Source: Sphaeroforma sirkka (lineage: Eukaryota > Opisthokonta > Ichthyosporea > Ichthyophonida). From it: a stretch of 56,594 nt of DNA. The notes under the pieces are model-generated. The model was not told the DNA's origin and ran no database searches. It worked only from the letters and a program-made list of their open reading frames with translations. Where the stretch lies: positions 1-56,594 of the forward strand of contig LUCW03000517.1 of the NCBI GenBank assembly GCA_001586965.3, in the 5' to 3' direction. Within the stretch, counting starts at the first letter, position 1; each line of letters starts with the position of its first letter. A program made the position numbers and the translations under genes. Shown piece after piece: positions 41,135 to 50,511 of this stretch.

Positions 41135-41586
41135 TGTGTGAATTTTTCAACTCTGTGAAAGTACTCTTTATTTACTTTTGTACTCCGTATTTGTACTATT
41201 TTTCGTCAAAATTGAACGGCCCTCTCGGCTCGAAAATTTCCTTTGCCAAGAAATTCCAACGGACGTGCGCGGTCTATTTTTTAGATTCCATCTCTAAAAA
41301 ATACAAACACAATTTCTTCAAATACACTTAAACTTCCAAGACTCGTAACTCAATGAATATTCACTCAAACAACTTGAATAAGGTGTCATATGAAAGGGAA
41401 ACCCATTTCCTATCAAATGACACCTGTAACAAAAGTATACATTTAATAGGTCAAACACAATCGGCCTACGAAATACATTCGTAAACACAACATACAAAAA
41501 CATCGTTAGATAGTCGGTTCCTCGATGGACTAGGTCTGAGTCCAACACTTAAACATCATTCACCTTTGACAATATGATTTTCTACA
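41135..41586 (-). repeat. Copia family 1 LTR (left copy, minus orientation)
   Basis: About 452 bp, in element orientation starting TGTAGAAAATCATATTG and ending GAAAAATTCACACA, so it has TG...CA ends. A TATAAATAC-like box and AATAAAGAG lie near the 3' end in the sister copies. It is preceded in element orientation by a purine-rich CCATGGGGAG, a plausible polypurine tract. The same LTR recurs at 47568, 48111, 49055 and 50064. Confidence 0.85.
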
Positions 41587-43761
41587 CTCCCCATGGACGC
41601 AAGACATAGTCATCGGACATCATTCGATATGTATCTCCCCACAAACTAGCCACAACGACAAAGAGATGTAGACACGACAGCACATCGGTAGCAGCGGCGT
41701 TTCATCATGTGACTGCGGTGCTTCACGAAAGCAACCTTAGGCAATGCCTTGGTCAATGCATCAGCAACCATCAACTCAGACCGGCAGTCCTCCAATGAGA
41801 TGATCTTCTTTGCGCATAACTCTCGCACATAATGATATTTGATATCAACATGCTTACTGCGCTTGGTGGTCAATTCCTCAGCCATCTTCTTAGCAGTCTG
41901 ATTGTCCTCGTAACAAACTACAGATTGATCAGTGGCTCGTCCTAGCTCAGATAACAAATTCAAAAAGCAGTTTTACATCACGGCAAGACTCTGCAAGACT
42001 GACATACTCTGCCTCAGAAGTACTTAGGGTGACAAGTGTCTGACGGCGCGCCCCCCCAGTAGACTGGGGCATTTGTGATGAATACCAGATAGCCAGAACG
42101 AGATCGCTTGTCTTTCTTTCCCCCCATAGCTTGCATCGGCATACGCACAAAGTTTCAAGTCGTTCCCGGCTTCATAGAAGATTCCCCAGTGTTTGGTAGC
42201 CTCCAAGTATCCGCACAGATTTCTTGCGGCAGCCTCTCTCGCCTTAGTCGGCTGGTCAAGGTATCGGCTCAGTGAACTTGTCGCAAAAGCAATATCAGGA
42301 CGCGTACCCACAGCTGCAAACAGAAGGGAACCTATGATACCACGGTAGTCTGAATCCTGCACCAATGTACCAGGCCGATTCACGTCGAAAGATGTACTCA
42401 TAGGTGTACTGACCCTTTTCAATGGTCCATACTTCTGCGCTAGCTTCTCAATATATGCCGGCTGCGAGATGAAAATTCTCTTTCAGGCATATCAATTTTC
42501 CATCCGAGGAAAAACCGTGGAGACCCCATCGACTTGACGTCGAACTCTGTCTCGATCTTCTTCAATATCTTCTCCCCATTCGACGTGAAGTCGAAAATAT
42601 CAAACCGTCATCAACATAAAGTACCAGAAAGCAGTTCTTCCGAATAAAGAGACAAGGGTCCGTAAGACTTGGCCGGAATCAACATCATTAACGAGGAAAT
42701 CTCTGAAGCGCACAAACCAACGTAATCCGGCTTGCTTGAGTCCATAGATACTCTTCTTCAGCTCGCAAATAGCACCCTCCTTAATCAACTGGTGATCCTC
42801 ATCACTTAGTAAATCACCAACTATTTCAACGAAACCAGTGGGGATCTCCGAGCAGACGTACTCTTCCAAATTACCATGCAAAATGCAGTTTTGACATCGA
42901 ACTGCAATACATCCAAGTTCTCAGATGCAGCGATAGCCAAACATGCACGCACAGTCTCTTTTGTGACTACTGGTGACGATGTCTCCACATAATCTCGACC
43001 ATACTGTTGTGCAAATCCCTTCGCACATAGGCGGGCTTTATGTCGTATCACTGCGCCGCTTTCATCACGCTTGAGAGTGAGAACCCACTTGAGTCCCAGA
43101 GGCTTTGTCCGGGCCTTGCAGCGCTGCTGAAGTTTCCAAACCTTCATCTTCAGCATTGAACGTAGCTCGTCTCTCATGGCTGCGCGGAAGTGCTTCTCAT
43201 CAGCAGACCCAGTCAAGTCTTTGAAGGACAATTCATCATCGGCCAGAAATCCAAAGTTAGATTCTTCATGATCTCGTTTACGATCTCGTCGAAGTTTCGA
43301 AGTTTGTCGAGGTGGGGTTCCACTTGATTGACGTTCACGTTTTCTCTCCGAGTCCAAGTCCGTACGAGCCTTAGAGCTGATCCGCGGGGACATCATGTCA
43401 TTGGCTCGGTCGCGTGTACGATCTACGCGGGTTTTCAATCGCCTGCCACCTCTCGTAGGTGTCTGCTTACCAGGCAAATCACGTTTCTGGTGATTGAGTG
43501 GGCGGCGAGCATAACCAGGATGCTCACCGGGTCCTGATTCATCACCTCCATCAGTAGATGATTCATCCATAGTGACATCATCGTCGGCGGCATCATCCAT
43601 GGGACCATCTCCATCACTATCCGTATCTGATTCTGACGCTGAAGTATCCTTGTTGCCATCACTTGCTCCTACTTCATCGTCAATACTATCATCGTCACCC
43701 TCGGAATTATTGACTTTGACCCTTTCAACGTGACTGGCAATCGTGGGCTCAAGGCGATAAT
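41587..43761 (-). pseudogene. Copia family 1 pol, left inverted arm (RT and RNase H only)
   Basis: Read on the minus strand from 43761: the acidic linker after integrase (RLEPTIASHVERVKV), RT with WVLTLKRDESGAV, FDVKTAF, IYGLKQAGLRWF and YVDD, then RNase H with LCAYADASYGG, STSEAEYVSLAESCRD, EDNQTAKKMA and DIKYHYVREL. It nearly duplicates 45377-47567 in inverted orientation. The frame is broken after FDVKTAF by the loss of one T (TTTTG for TTTTTG), exactly as in the right arm, and again at G/C homopolymers. Gag, protease and integrase are missing because the arm stops at the palindrome centre. Confidence 0.85.
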
Positions 43762-43767
43762 GATGGT

Positions 43768-46317
43768 ATGCCGGCCTTGATGTGTGATTCCACCGATTCT
43801 GATTCTTCCGATGCCGAGAGCAAATTTGATGATGAATTGGATGCTCCACCCGGGTTGCTATCTGGAGGTTTTTCATCGGATTATGAAGTTCAGGGTGGCT
43901 TTATCTCAGCTACAGATGAAGATAACTGTACTACACTCGACGATGATGACACCTTTGCCGAGGATGATCTACTTGTGGATGGATCCGTCACCTCAATCGC
44001 TGAAGCTGAATTGGAGAACACAATCAGCGAACATTCGGCGTTTGCATTGCTGGGCGTGGGTGATCTGGTCTTATCTGCTAACGAGCTTGTGGTTGACACA
44101 GGTGCCAGCAAGCATGTTGTTGTATTGGAGGATGCTCTGTCTGCAGTGAGACCCTCTAGCAAGCGATTGACCGGGCTTGGCAACACTAAACTGCATGCAG
44201 ATGGTGAGGGAGAGTTGCGCGGCTGTCCTGAGACTGGTTTAGCTCTTCTCATTCCTAAGGCGGGTGTTCAACTTTTATCCGTACGACAGCTTGTTAAGAA
44301 CGGCTGGAAGGCGACGTGCGAGAAGAACGACTGCACATTATTTGATCCGCAGGGTGGTTTGGTGAAAGCAACGGTTAGACAAGGGCTATACATCGTTTCC
44401 CTGAAGGATCTGAAGTCGCCCGTCAACCGAGCACATTCGGGTACAAAGATTATCGATGAAGATAAGGCCCTTGTGGCATCCGATGATGGTGAAGCAGATA
44501 TGCTCATGTGGCATCATATACTCGGCCATGTAAGCTTGGAACTGATGAAAGAGACAATGGTTTGCGCAGGAATGGAGAAAGTTGCCAGACGTTGGGGTGA
44601 GAAGCTTCCCTTCTGTAGAGCTTGCGTGCAAGGCAAGATGACAAGGGCCAGAATTACTCGCAAGTTGGTCGGGTCGAAGGGTAAACGTAAATCTGTGGTT
44701 CTAGAAGTTCCGGGATCGAAGCTGTACGTAGATATCTTCGAGACCTCGAAGACACCGTCACTCACTGGAAAACAATTCGGTCTCCAGGTTCTTGACGATG
44801 CAACGGACCACTACTGGTGTTTGGGCCTGAAGCAAAAGAGTGATGCGACTGCTGCAATGCGTCACTTGCTGGACACTGAATTTGCAGTGTTGAAGCGATT
44901 CCCGAAGAAGGCTCATAGTGATAGAGGGGGCGAGTTTGTCAACGAGACTTGGAAGTCTATGCTATCAGCAAGAGGAATAAAGCAGAGTTTGACGGCAGCA
45001 CGTACTCCTGAACATAATGGAAGATGTGAGCGTGCACATCGAACCCTAATCGAGATGGCCCGGGTTCTTCTACTGCAGGCTAGACTGGGCGATGAGTTTT
45101 GGCTTGAAGCGGTTACCTATGCTTGTTGGTTGATCAACGTAATGCCACAACGAGGTGGTGCTAAGTCGCGGGCGGAACTATGGTCAGGAGTTAAACCTGA
45201 TTTGTCGCAGACAACAATTCCTTTTGGTGCGAAAGTATATTTCTTGACCGGAAAACATATCAAGAAATTCGGCAAGAAGGGTCAGGAAGGTATTTTACTA
45301 GGTCCTAGCCTTAATACTGTTGGCGGCAGTATGCAAATTTACAACCTAGAGACAAAGCGTGTTGTGAACAGTCGAGATTATCGCCTTGAGCCCACGATTG
45401 CCAGTCACGTTGAAAGGGTCAAAGTCAATAATTCCGAGGGTGACGATGATAGTATTGACGATGAAGTAGGAGCAAGTGATGGCAACAAGGATACTTCAGC
45501 GTCAGAATCAGATACGGATAGTGATGGAGATGGTCCCATGGATGATGCCGCCGACAATGATGTCACTATGGATGAATCATCTACTGATGAAGGTGATGAA
45601 TCAGGACCCGGTGAGCATCCTGGTTATGCTCGCCGCCCACTCAATCACCAGAAACGTGATTTGCCTGGTAAGCAGACACCTACGAGAGGTGGCAGGCGAT
45701 TGAAAACCCGCGTAGATCGTACACGCGACCGAGCCAATGACATGGTGTCCCCGCGGATCAGCTCTAAGGCTCGTACGGACTTGGACTCGGAGAGAAAACG
45801 TGAACGTCAATCAAGTGGAACCCCACCTCGACAAACTTCGAAACTTCGACGAGATCGTAAACGAGATCATGAAGAATCTAACTTTGGATTTCTGGCCGAT
45901 GATGAACTGTCCTTCAAAGACTTGACTGGGTCTGCTGATGAGAAGCACTTCCGCGCAGCCATGAGAGACGAGCTACGTTCAATGCTGAAGATGAAGGTTT
46001 GGAAACTTCAGCAGCGCTGCAAGGCCCGGACAAAGCCTCTGGGACTCAAGTGGGTTCTCACTCTCAAGCGTGATGAAAGCGGCGCAGTGATACGACATAA
46101 AGCCCGCCCTATGTGCGAAGGATTTGCACAACAGTATGGTCGAGATTATGTGGAGACATCGTCACCAGTAGTCACAAAAGAGACTGTGCGTGCATGTTTG
46201 GCTATCGCTGCATCTGAGAACTTGGATGTATTGCAGTTCGATGTCAAAACTGCATTTTGCATGGTAATTTGGAAGAGTACGTCTGCTCGGAGATCCCCAC
46301 TGGTTTCGTTGAAATAG
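43768..46317 (+). CDS. Copia family 1 pol: protease, integrase and start of RT (gag missing)
   Basis: One 849-codon frame. Protease VVDTGASKHV sits near residues 107-116. A GAG-pre-integrase/zinc segment WHHILGH...CRACVQGKM lies near 247-290. The integrase D,D,E residues lie in LYVDIF, HSDRGGEF and EHNGRCERAHRTL. An acidic linker with repeated DSDSDGDGPMDD-like sequence precedes the RT start WVLTLKRDESG...FDVKTAF. The frame ends early at 46317 through a one-base deletion near 46250. The real RT continues in another frame. Upstream gag is absent: the ORF begins only six bases inside the inverted-repeat junction. Relative to the left arm it also has a compensated pair of indels (ARPMCEG for ARLCAKG). 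Confidence 0.85.
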   Translation: MPALMCDSTDSDSSDAESKFDDELDAPPGLLSGGFSSDYEVQGGFISATDEDNCTTLDDDDTFAEDDLLVDGSVTSIAEAELENTISEHSAFALLGVGDLVLSANELVVDTGASKHVVVLEDALSAVRPSSKRLTGLGNTKLHADGEGELRGCPETGLALLIPKAGVQLLSVRQLVKNGWKATCEKNDCTLFDPQGGLVKATVRQGLYIVSLKDLKSPVNRAHSGTKIIDEDKALVASDDGEADMLMWHHILGHVSLELMKETMVCAGMEKVARRWGEKLPFCRACVQGKMTRARITRKLVGSKGKRKSVVLEVPGSKLYVDIFETSKTPSLTGKQFGLQVLDDATDHYWCLGLKQKSDATAAMRHLLDTEFAVLKRFPKKAHSDRGGEFVNETWKSMLSARGIKQSLTAARTPEHNGRCERAHRTLIEMARVLLLQARLGDEFWLEAVTYACWLINVMPQRGGAKSRAELWSGVKPDLSQTTIPFGAKVYFLTGKHIKKFGKKGQEGILLGPSLNTVGGSMQIYNLETKRVVNSRDYRLEPTIASHVERVKVNNSEGDDDSIDDEVGASDGNKDTSASESDTDSDGDGPMDDAADNDVTMDESSTDEGDESGPGEHPGYARRPLNHQKRDLPGKQTPTRGGRRLKTRVDRTRDRANDMVSPRISSKARTDLDSERKRERQSSGTPPRQTSKLRRDRKRDHEESNFGFLADDELSFKDLTGSADEKHFRAAMRDELRSMLKMKVWKLQQRCKARTKPLGLKWVLTLKRDESGAVIRHKARPMCEGFAQQYGRDYVETSSPVVTKETVRACLAIAASENLDVLQFDVKTAFCMVIWKSTSARRSPLVSLK

Positions 46318-47497
46318 TTGGTGATTTACTAAGTGATGAGGATCACCAGTTGATTAAGGAGGGTGCTATTTGCGAGCTGAAGAAGAGTATCTATGGACTC
46401 AAGCAAGCCGGATTACGTTGGTTTGTGCGCTTCAGAGATTTCCTCGTTAATGATGTTGGATTCCGGCCAAGTCTTACGGACCCTTGTCTCTTTATTCGGA
46501 AGAACTGCTTTCTGGTACTTTATGTTGATGACGGTTTGATATTTTCGACTTCACGTCGAATGGGGAGAAGATATTGAAGAAGATCGAGACAGAGTTCGAC
46601 GTCAAGTCGATGGGGTCTCCACGGTTTTTTTCCTCGGATGGAAAATTGATATGTCTGAAAGAGGAATTTTCATCTCGCAGCCGGCATATATTGAGAAGCT
46701 AGCGCAGAAGTATGGACCATTGAAAAGGGTCAGTACACCTATGAGTACATCTTTCGACGTGAATCGGCCTGGTACATTGGTGCAGGATTCAGACTACCGT
46801 GGTATCATAGGTTCCCTTATGTTTGCAGCTGTGGGTACGCGTCCTGATATTGCTTTTGCGACAAGTTCACTGAGCCGATACCTTGACCAGCCGACTAAGG
46901 CGAGAGAGGCTGCCGCAAGAAATCTGTGCGGATACTTGGAGGCTACCAAACACTGGGGAATCTTCTATGAAGCCGGGAACGACTTGAAACTTTGTGCGTA
47001 TGCCGATGCAAGCTATGGGGGGGGGAGAAAGACAAGCGATCTCGTTCTGGCTATCTGGTATTCATCACAAATGCCCCAGTCTACTGGGGGGGGCGCCGTC
47101 AGACACTTGTCACCCTAAGTACTTCTGAGGCAGAGTATGTCAGTCTTGCAGAGTCTTGCCGTGATGTAAAAAACTGCTTTTGAATTTGCTATCTGAGCTA
47201 GGACGAGCCACTGATCAATCTGTAGTTTGTTACGAGGACAATCAGACTGCTAAGAAGATGGCTGAGGAATTGACCACCAAGCGCAGTAAGCATGTTGATA
47301 TCAAATATCATTATGTGCGAGAGTTATGCGCAAAGAAGATCATCTCATTGGAGGACTGCCGGTCTGAGTTGATGGTTGCTGATGCATTGACCAAGGCATT
47401 GCCTAAGGTTGCTTTCGTGAAGCACCGCAGTCACATGATGAAACGCCGCTGCTACCGATGTGCTGTCGTGTCTACATCTCTTTGTCGTTGTGGCTAG
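46257..47497 (+). pseudogene. Copia family 1 RT C-terminal half and RNase H, right arm (frameshifted)
   Basis: Continuation of the plus-strand element in several frames: HGNLEEYVCSEIPTG, IYGLKQAGLRWF and LYVDDGLIF (46257-46577), then GIFISQPAYIEKLAQKYGP (46651 on), LCAYADASYGG, and RNase H EDNQTAKKMAEELTTKRSKH and DIKYHYVREL to the stop at 47497. Breaks coincide with homopolymer runs (T7 near 46604, G9 near 47018, G8 near 47084), so slippage or sequence error may add to real decay. Confidence 0.85.
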
Positions 47498-47567
47498 TTT
47501 GTGGGGGAGATACATATCGAATGATGTCCGATGACTATGTCTTGCGTCCATGGGGAGTGTAGAAAAA

Positions 47568-48010
47568 TCATATTGTCAAAGGTGAATGATGTTTAAGTGT
47601 TGGACTCAGACCTAGTCCATCGAGGAACCACTTATCTAAGTATGTTTTTTTGTATGTTGTGTTTACGAATGTGTTTCGTAGGCCGATTGTGTTTGACCTA
47701 TTGAATGTGTAATTTTGTTACAGGTGTCATTTGATAGGAAATGGGTTTCCCTTTCATATGACACCTTATTCAAGTTGTTTGAGTGAATATTCATTGAGTT
47801 ATGAGTCTTAGAAGTTTAAGTGTATTTGAAGAAATTGTGTTTGTATTTTTAGAGATGGAATCTAAAAATAGACCGCGCACGTCCGTTGGAATTTCTTTGG
47901 CAAAAGAAATTTTCGAGCCGAAAGGGCCGTTCAATTTTGACGAAAAAATAGTATAAATACAGAGTACAAAAGGAAATAAAGAGCACTTTCACAGAGTTGA
48001 AAAATTAACA
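47568..48010 (+). repeat. Copia family 1 LTR (right arm)
   Basis: Starts TGTAGAAAAATCATATTG right after a GGGGAG purine tract and follows the RNase H end as a 3' LTR should. It matches the left LTR closely until about 48007, where the last TTCACACA is replaced by TTAACA and a CT repeat. Confidence 0.85.
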
Positions 48011-48110
48011 TCTCTCTCTCTCTCTCTCTCTTTTCTCTCTCTCTTAGGCACTCGAGTCCTTGGTCTCCTAAAATTTTTAGCTTTTAGTCCCGTCCGCTGC
48101 TTCCATGATA
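48011..48110. repeat. (CT)n tract and unique spacer between two opposed LTRs
   Basis: A CT microsatellite (48011-48046) followed by about 60 bp that I do not recognise, separating an LTR in plus orientation from one in minus orientation. Confidence 0.7.
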
Positions 48111-48558
48111 ATTTTTCAACTCTGTGAAAGTGCTCTTTATTTACTTTTGTATTCCGTATTTATACTATTTTTTTGTCAAAATTGAACGGCCCTTTCGGCT
48201 CGAAAATTTCCTTTGCCAAAGAAATTCCAACGGACGTGCGCGATCTATTTTTTAGATTCCATCTCTAAAAATACAAACACAATTTCTTCAAATACACTTA
48301 AACTTCCAAGACTCATAACTCAATGAATATTCACTCAAACAACTTGAATAAGGTGTCATATGAAAGGGAAACCCATTTCCTATCAAATGACACCTGTAAC
48401 AAAATATACATTTAATAGGTCAAACACAATGGGCCTACGAAATACATTCGTAAACACAACATACAAAAAAACATCGTTAGATAATCGGTTCCTCGATGGA
48501 CTAGGTCTGAGTCCAACACTTAAACATCATTCACCTTTGACAATATGATTTTTCTACA
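48111..48558 (-). repeat. Copia family 1 LTR (minus orientation)
   Basis: Matches 41135-41586 in the same orientation along nearly its whole length, ending at TTTTTCTACA. It abuts an internal pol fragment in the opposite orientation, so it is not a normal element end. Confidence 0.85.
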
Positions 48559-49054
48559 GTGGGTACGCGTCCTGATATTGCTTTTGCGACAAGTTCACTG
48601 AGCCGATACCTTGACCAGCCGACTAAGGCGAGAGAGGCTGCCGCAAGAAAATCTGTGCGGATACTTGGAGGCTACCAAACACTGGGGAATCTTCTATGAA
48701 GCTGGGAACGACTTGAAACTTTGTGCGTATGCCGATGCAAGCTATGGAGGCGAAGAAGACAAACGATCTCGTTCTGGCTATCTGGTAATCATCACAAATG
48801 CCGCAGTCTACTGGGGGGCGCGCCGTCAGACACATGTCACCCTTAAAAATAGACCGCGCACGTCCGTTGGAGCCGAAAGGGTAGTTCAATTTTGACGAAA
48901 AACAGTATAAATACGGAGTACAAAAGTAAATAACGAGCACTTTCCTGCTACCGATGTGCTGTCGTGTCTACATCTCTTTGTCGTTGTGGCTAGTTTGTGG
49001 GGGAGATACATGTCGAATGATGTCCGATGACTATGTCTTGCGTCCATGGGGGAG
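48559..49054 (+). pseudogene. rearranged Copia family 1 fragments: RNase H, LTR piece, RNase H end
   Basis: 48559-48843 matches 46832-47113 (start VGTRPDIAFATSSLSRYL, through LCAYADASYGG to WGARRQT). It then jumps directly into the last 100 bp of an LTR (48844-48945, GACCGCGCACGTCCGTTGG and on), with an internal gap. It then jumps back into the extreme end of the RNase H ORF (48946-49054, equal to 47450-47567), which leads into the next LTR. The G runs here are shorter than in the two arms and the frame reads through YGGEEDKRSRSGYLV. Confidence 0.8.
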
Positions 49055-49505
49055 TGTAGAAAAATCATATTGTCAAAGGTGAATGATGTTTAAGTGTTGG
49101 ACTCAGACCTGGTCCATCGAGGAACCACTTATCTAAGTATGTTTTTGTATGTTGTGTTTACGTATGTGTTTCGTAAGCCGATTGTGTTTGACCTATTATA
49201 TGTGTAATTTGGTTACAGGTGTCATTTGATAAGAAATGGTTTTCCCTTTCATATGACACCTTATTCAAGTTGTTTGAGTGGATATTCATTGAGTTATGAG
49301 TCTTATATGTTCAAGTGTATTTGTAGCAATTGTGTTTGTATTTTTAGAGATGAAATCTAAAAATAGACCGCGCACTTCCGTTGGAATTTCTTGGCAAAGG
49401 AAATTTTCGAGCCGAGAGGGCCGTTCAATTTTGACGAAAAATAGTATAAATACGGAGTACAAAAGTAAATAAAGAGTACTTTCACAGAGTTGAAAGATTC
49501 ACACA
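49055..49505 (+). repeat. Copia family 1 LTR (complete, plus orientation)
   Basis: 451 bp from TGTAGAAAAATC to TTCACACA, the clearest complete TG...CA copy. A TATAAATAC box near 49444 and AATAAAGAG near 49469 look like promoter and poly(A) signals of the element. Confidence 0.85.
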
Positions 49506-49697
49506 AAAAATTGTGCCTCACTAAATTTGGAGAGACTCTGTGTAAAATCTATGAGAATTGACTCTGGTAAAAACCCCCCCCCCCCCCCACATTTGAGAGA
49601 CTATAGGTCTCAGGTCAGATTTTACAGCTAGAAACCACCTTTGATTTATGGAAGTCATCAGAGTCAGCTCACTCCTGAGAGCTAAGTCATCAGAGTT
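49506..49697 (+). other. LTR-adjacent segment, inverted copy of 40940-41134
   Basis: Begins just after the LTR end. It includes a C-run of about 15 near 49572 and ends in one and a half units of the CTCCTGAGAGCTAAGTCATC minisatellite. At 49698 it switches abruptly to minus-strand Copia family 2 RT sequence. Confidence 0.65.
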
Positions 49698-50063
49698 AGA
49701 ACGCAACGGTCAACTCGACATACAACATTTGTGTCTCCTTGCTTGTGCCTTTCGTATAGCTTTCTCTGAGACGGGTCCAATAGATGTTCGATGAGATCGT
49801 ATTCTTGCGGCTCTCTCATGTAGCTTGGGGTATCCAGTTCTTGAGTGAGGTAGGCCGAGGGTGTATCGTATTGTCGAATGTCCATGTCATAGTGTACCAT
49901 TAGAGCTAGACAGATCTGAGTGTTTCCTTGGCTACTACTGGGGCATAGCTTTCATCGTAATCTACTCCCTGTTTTGTATTGAATGGCTGCTACGTTCATA
50001 CGTGATGTGAGTCGTGTGACTTGTCCTGATTCATTCGTTTTTGCCTTGAAGACCCATCGAGGG
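49698..50063 (-). pseudogene. Copia family 2 RT fragment, downstream of the solo LTR
   Basis: Minus-strand reading from 50063: RWVFKAKTNESGQVTR, then after a frame change DYDESYAPVV and LALMVHYDMDIRQYDTPSAY, matching Copia RT blocks (KWVFK...RF.ARLV, D..ETFAPV, QFDV.TAFL). It is the direct continuation of the RT that begins at 50570, separated from it by the inserted LTR. It ends at 49698 where family 1 sequence begins. Confidence 0.75.
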
Positions 50064-50511
50064 TGTGAATTTTTCAACTCTGTGAAAGTGCTCATTATTT
50101 ACTTTTGTACTCCGTATTTATACTATTTTTCGTCAAAATTGAACGGCCCTCTCGGCTCGAAAATTTCCTTTGCCAAGAAATTCCAACGGACGTGCGCGGT
50201 CTATTTTTAGATTCCATCTCTAAAAATACAAACACAATTTCTACAAATACACTTAAACTTCTAAGACTCATAACTCAATGAATATTCACTCAAACAACTT
50301 GAATAAGGTGTCATATGAAAGGGAAAAATATTTCCTATGAAATGACACCTGTTACAGATTTACACATATAATAGGTCAAACACAATCGGCGTACGAAACA
50401 CATTCGTAAACACATCATACAAAAACATACTTAGATAATTGGTTCCTCGATGGACTAGGTCTTAGTCCAACACTTAAACATCATTCACCTTTGACAATAT
50501 GATTTTCTACA
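50064..50511 (-). mobile_element. solo LTR of Copia family 1 inserted in a family 2 RT
   Basis: About 448 bp with ends TGTGAATTTTTC...TTTTCTACA. Flanks are GAGGG on the left and TAGGG on the right, a possible 5-bp target duplication with one mismatch. The two RT halves on either side belong to one family 2 reading order, so family 1 moved after family 2. Confidence 0.8.

Noticed and set aside
43328-43537. plus-strand frame in the left Copia arm and its mirror at 45601-45810 minus
   Set aside because: Antisense shadow of the acidic/basic linker of pol, present twice only because the arms are inverted copies.
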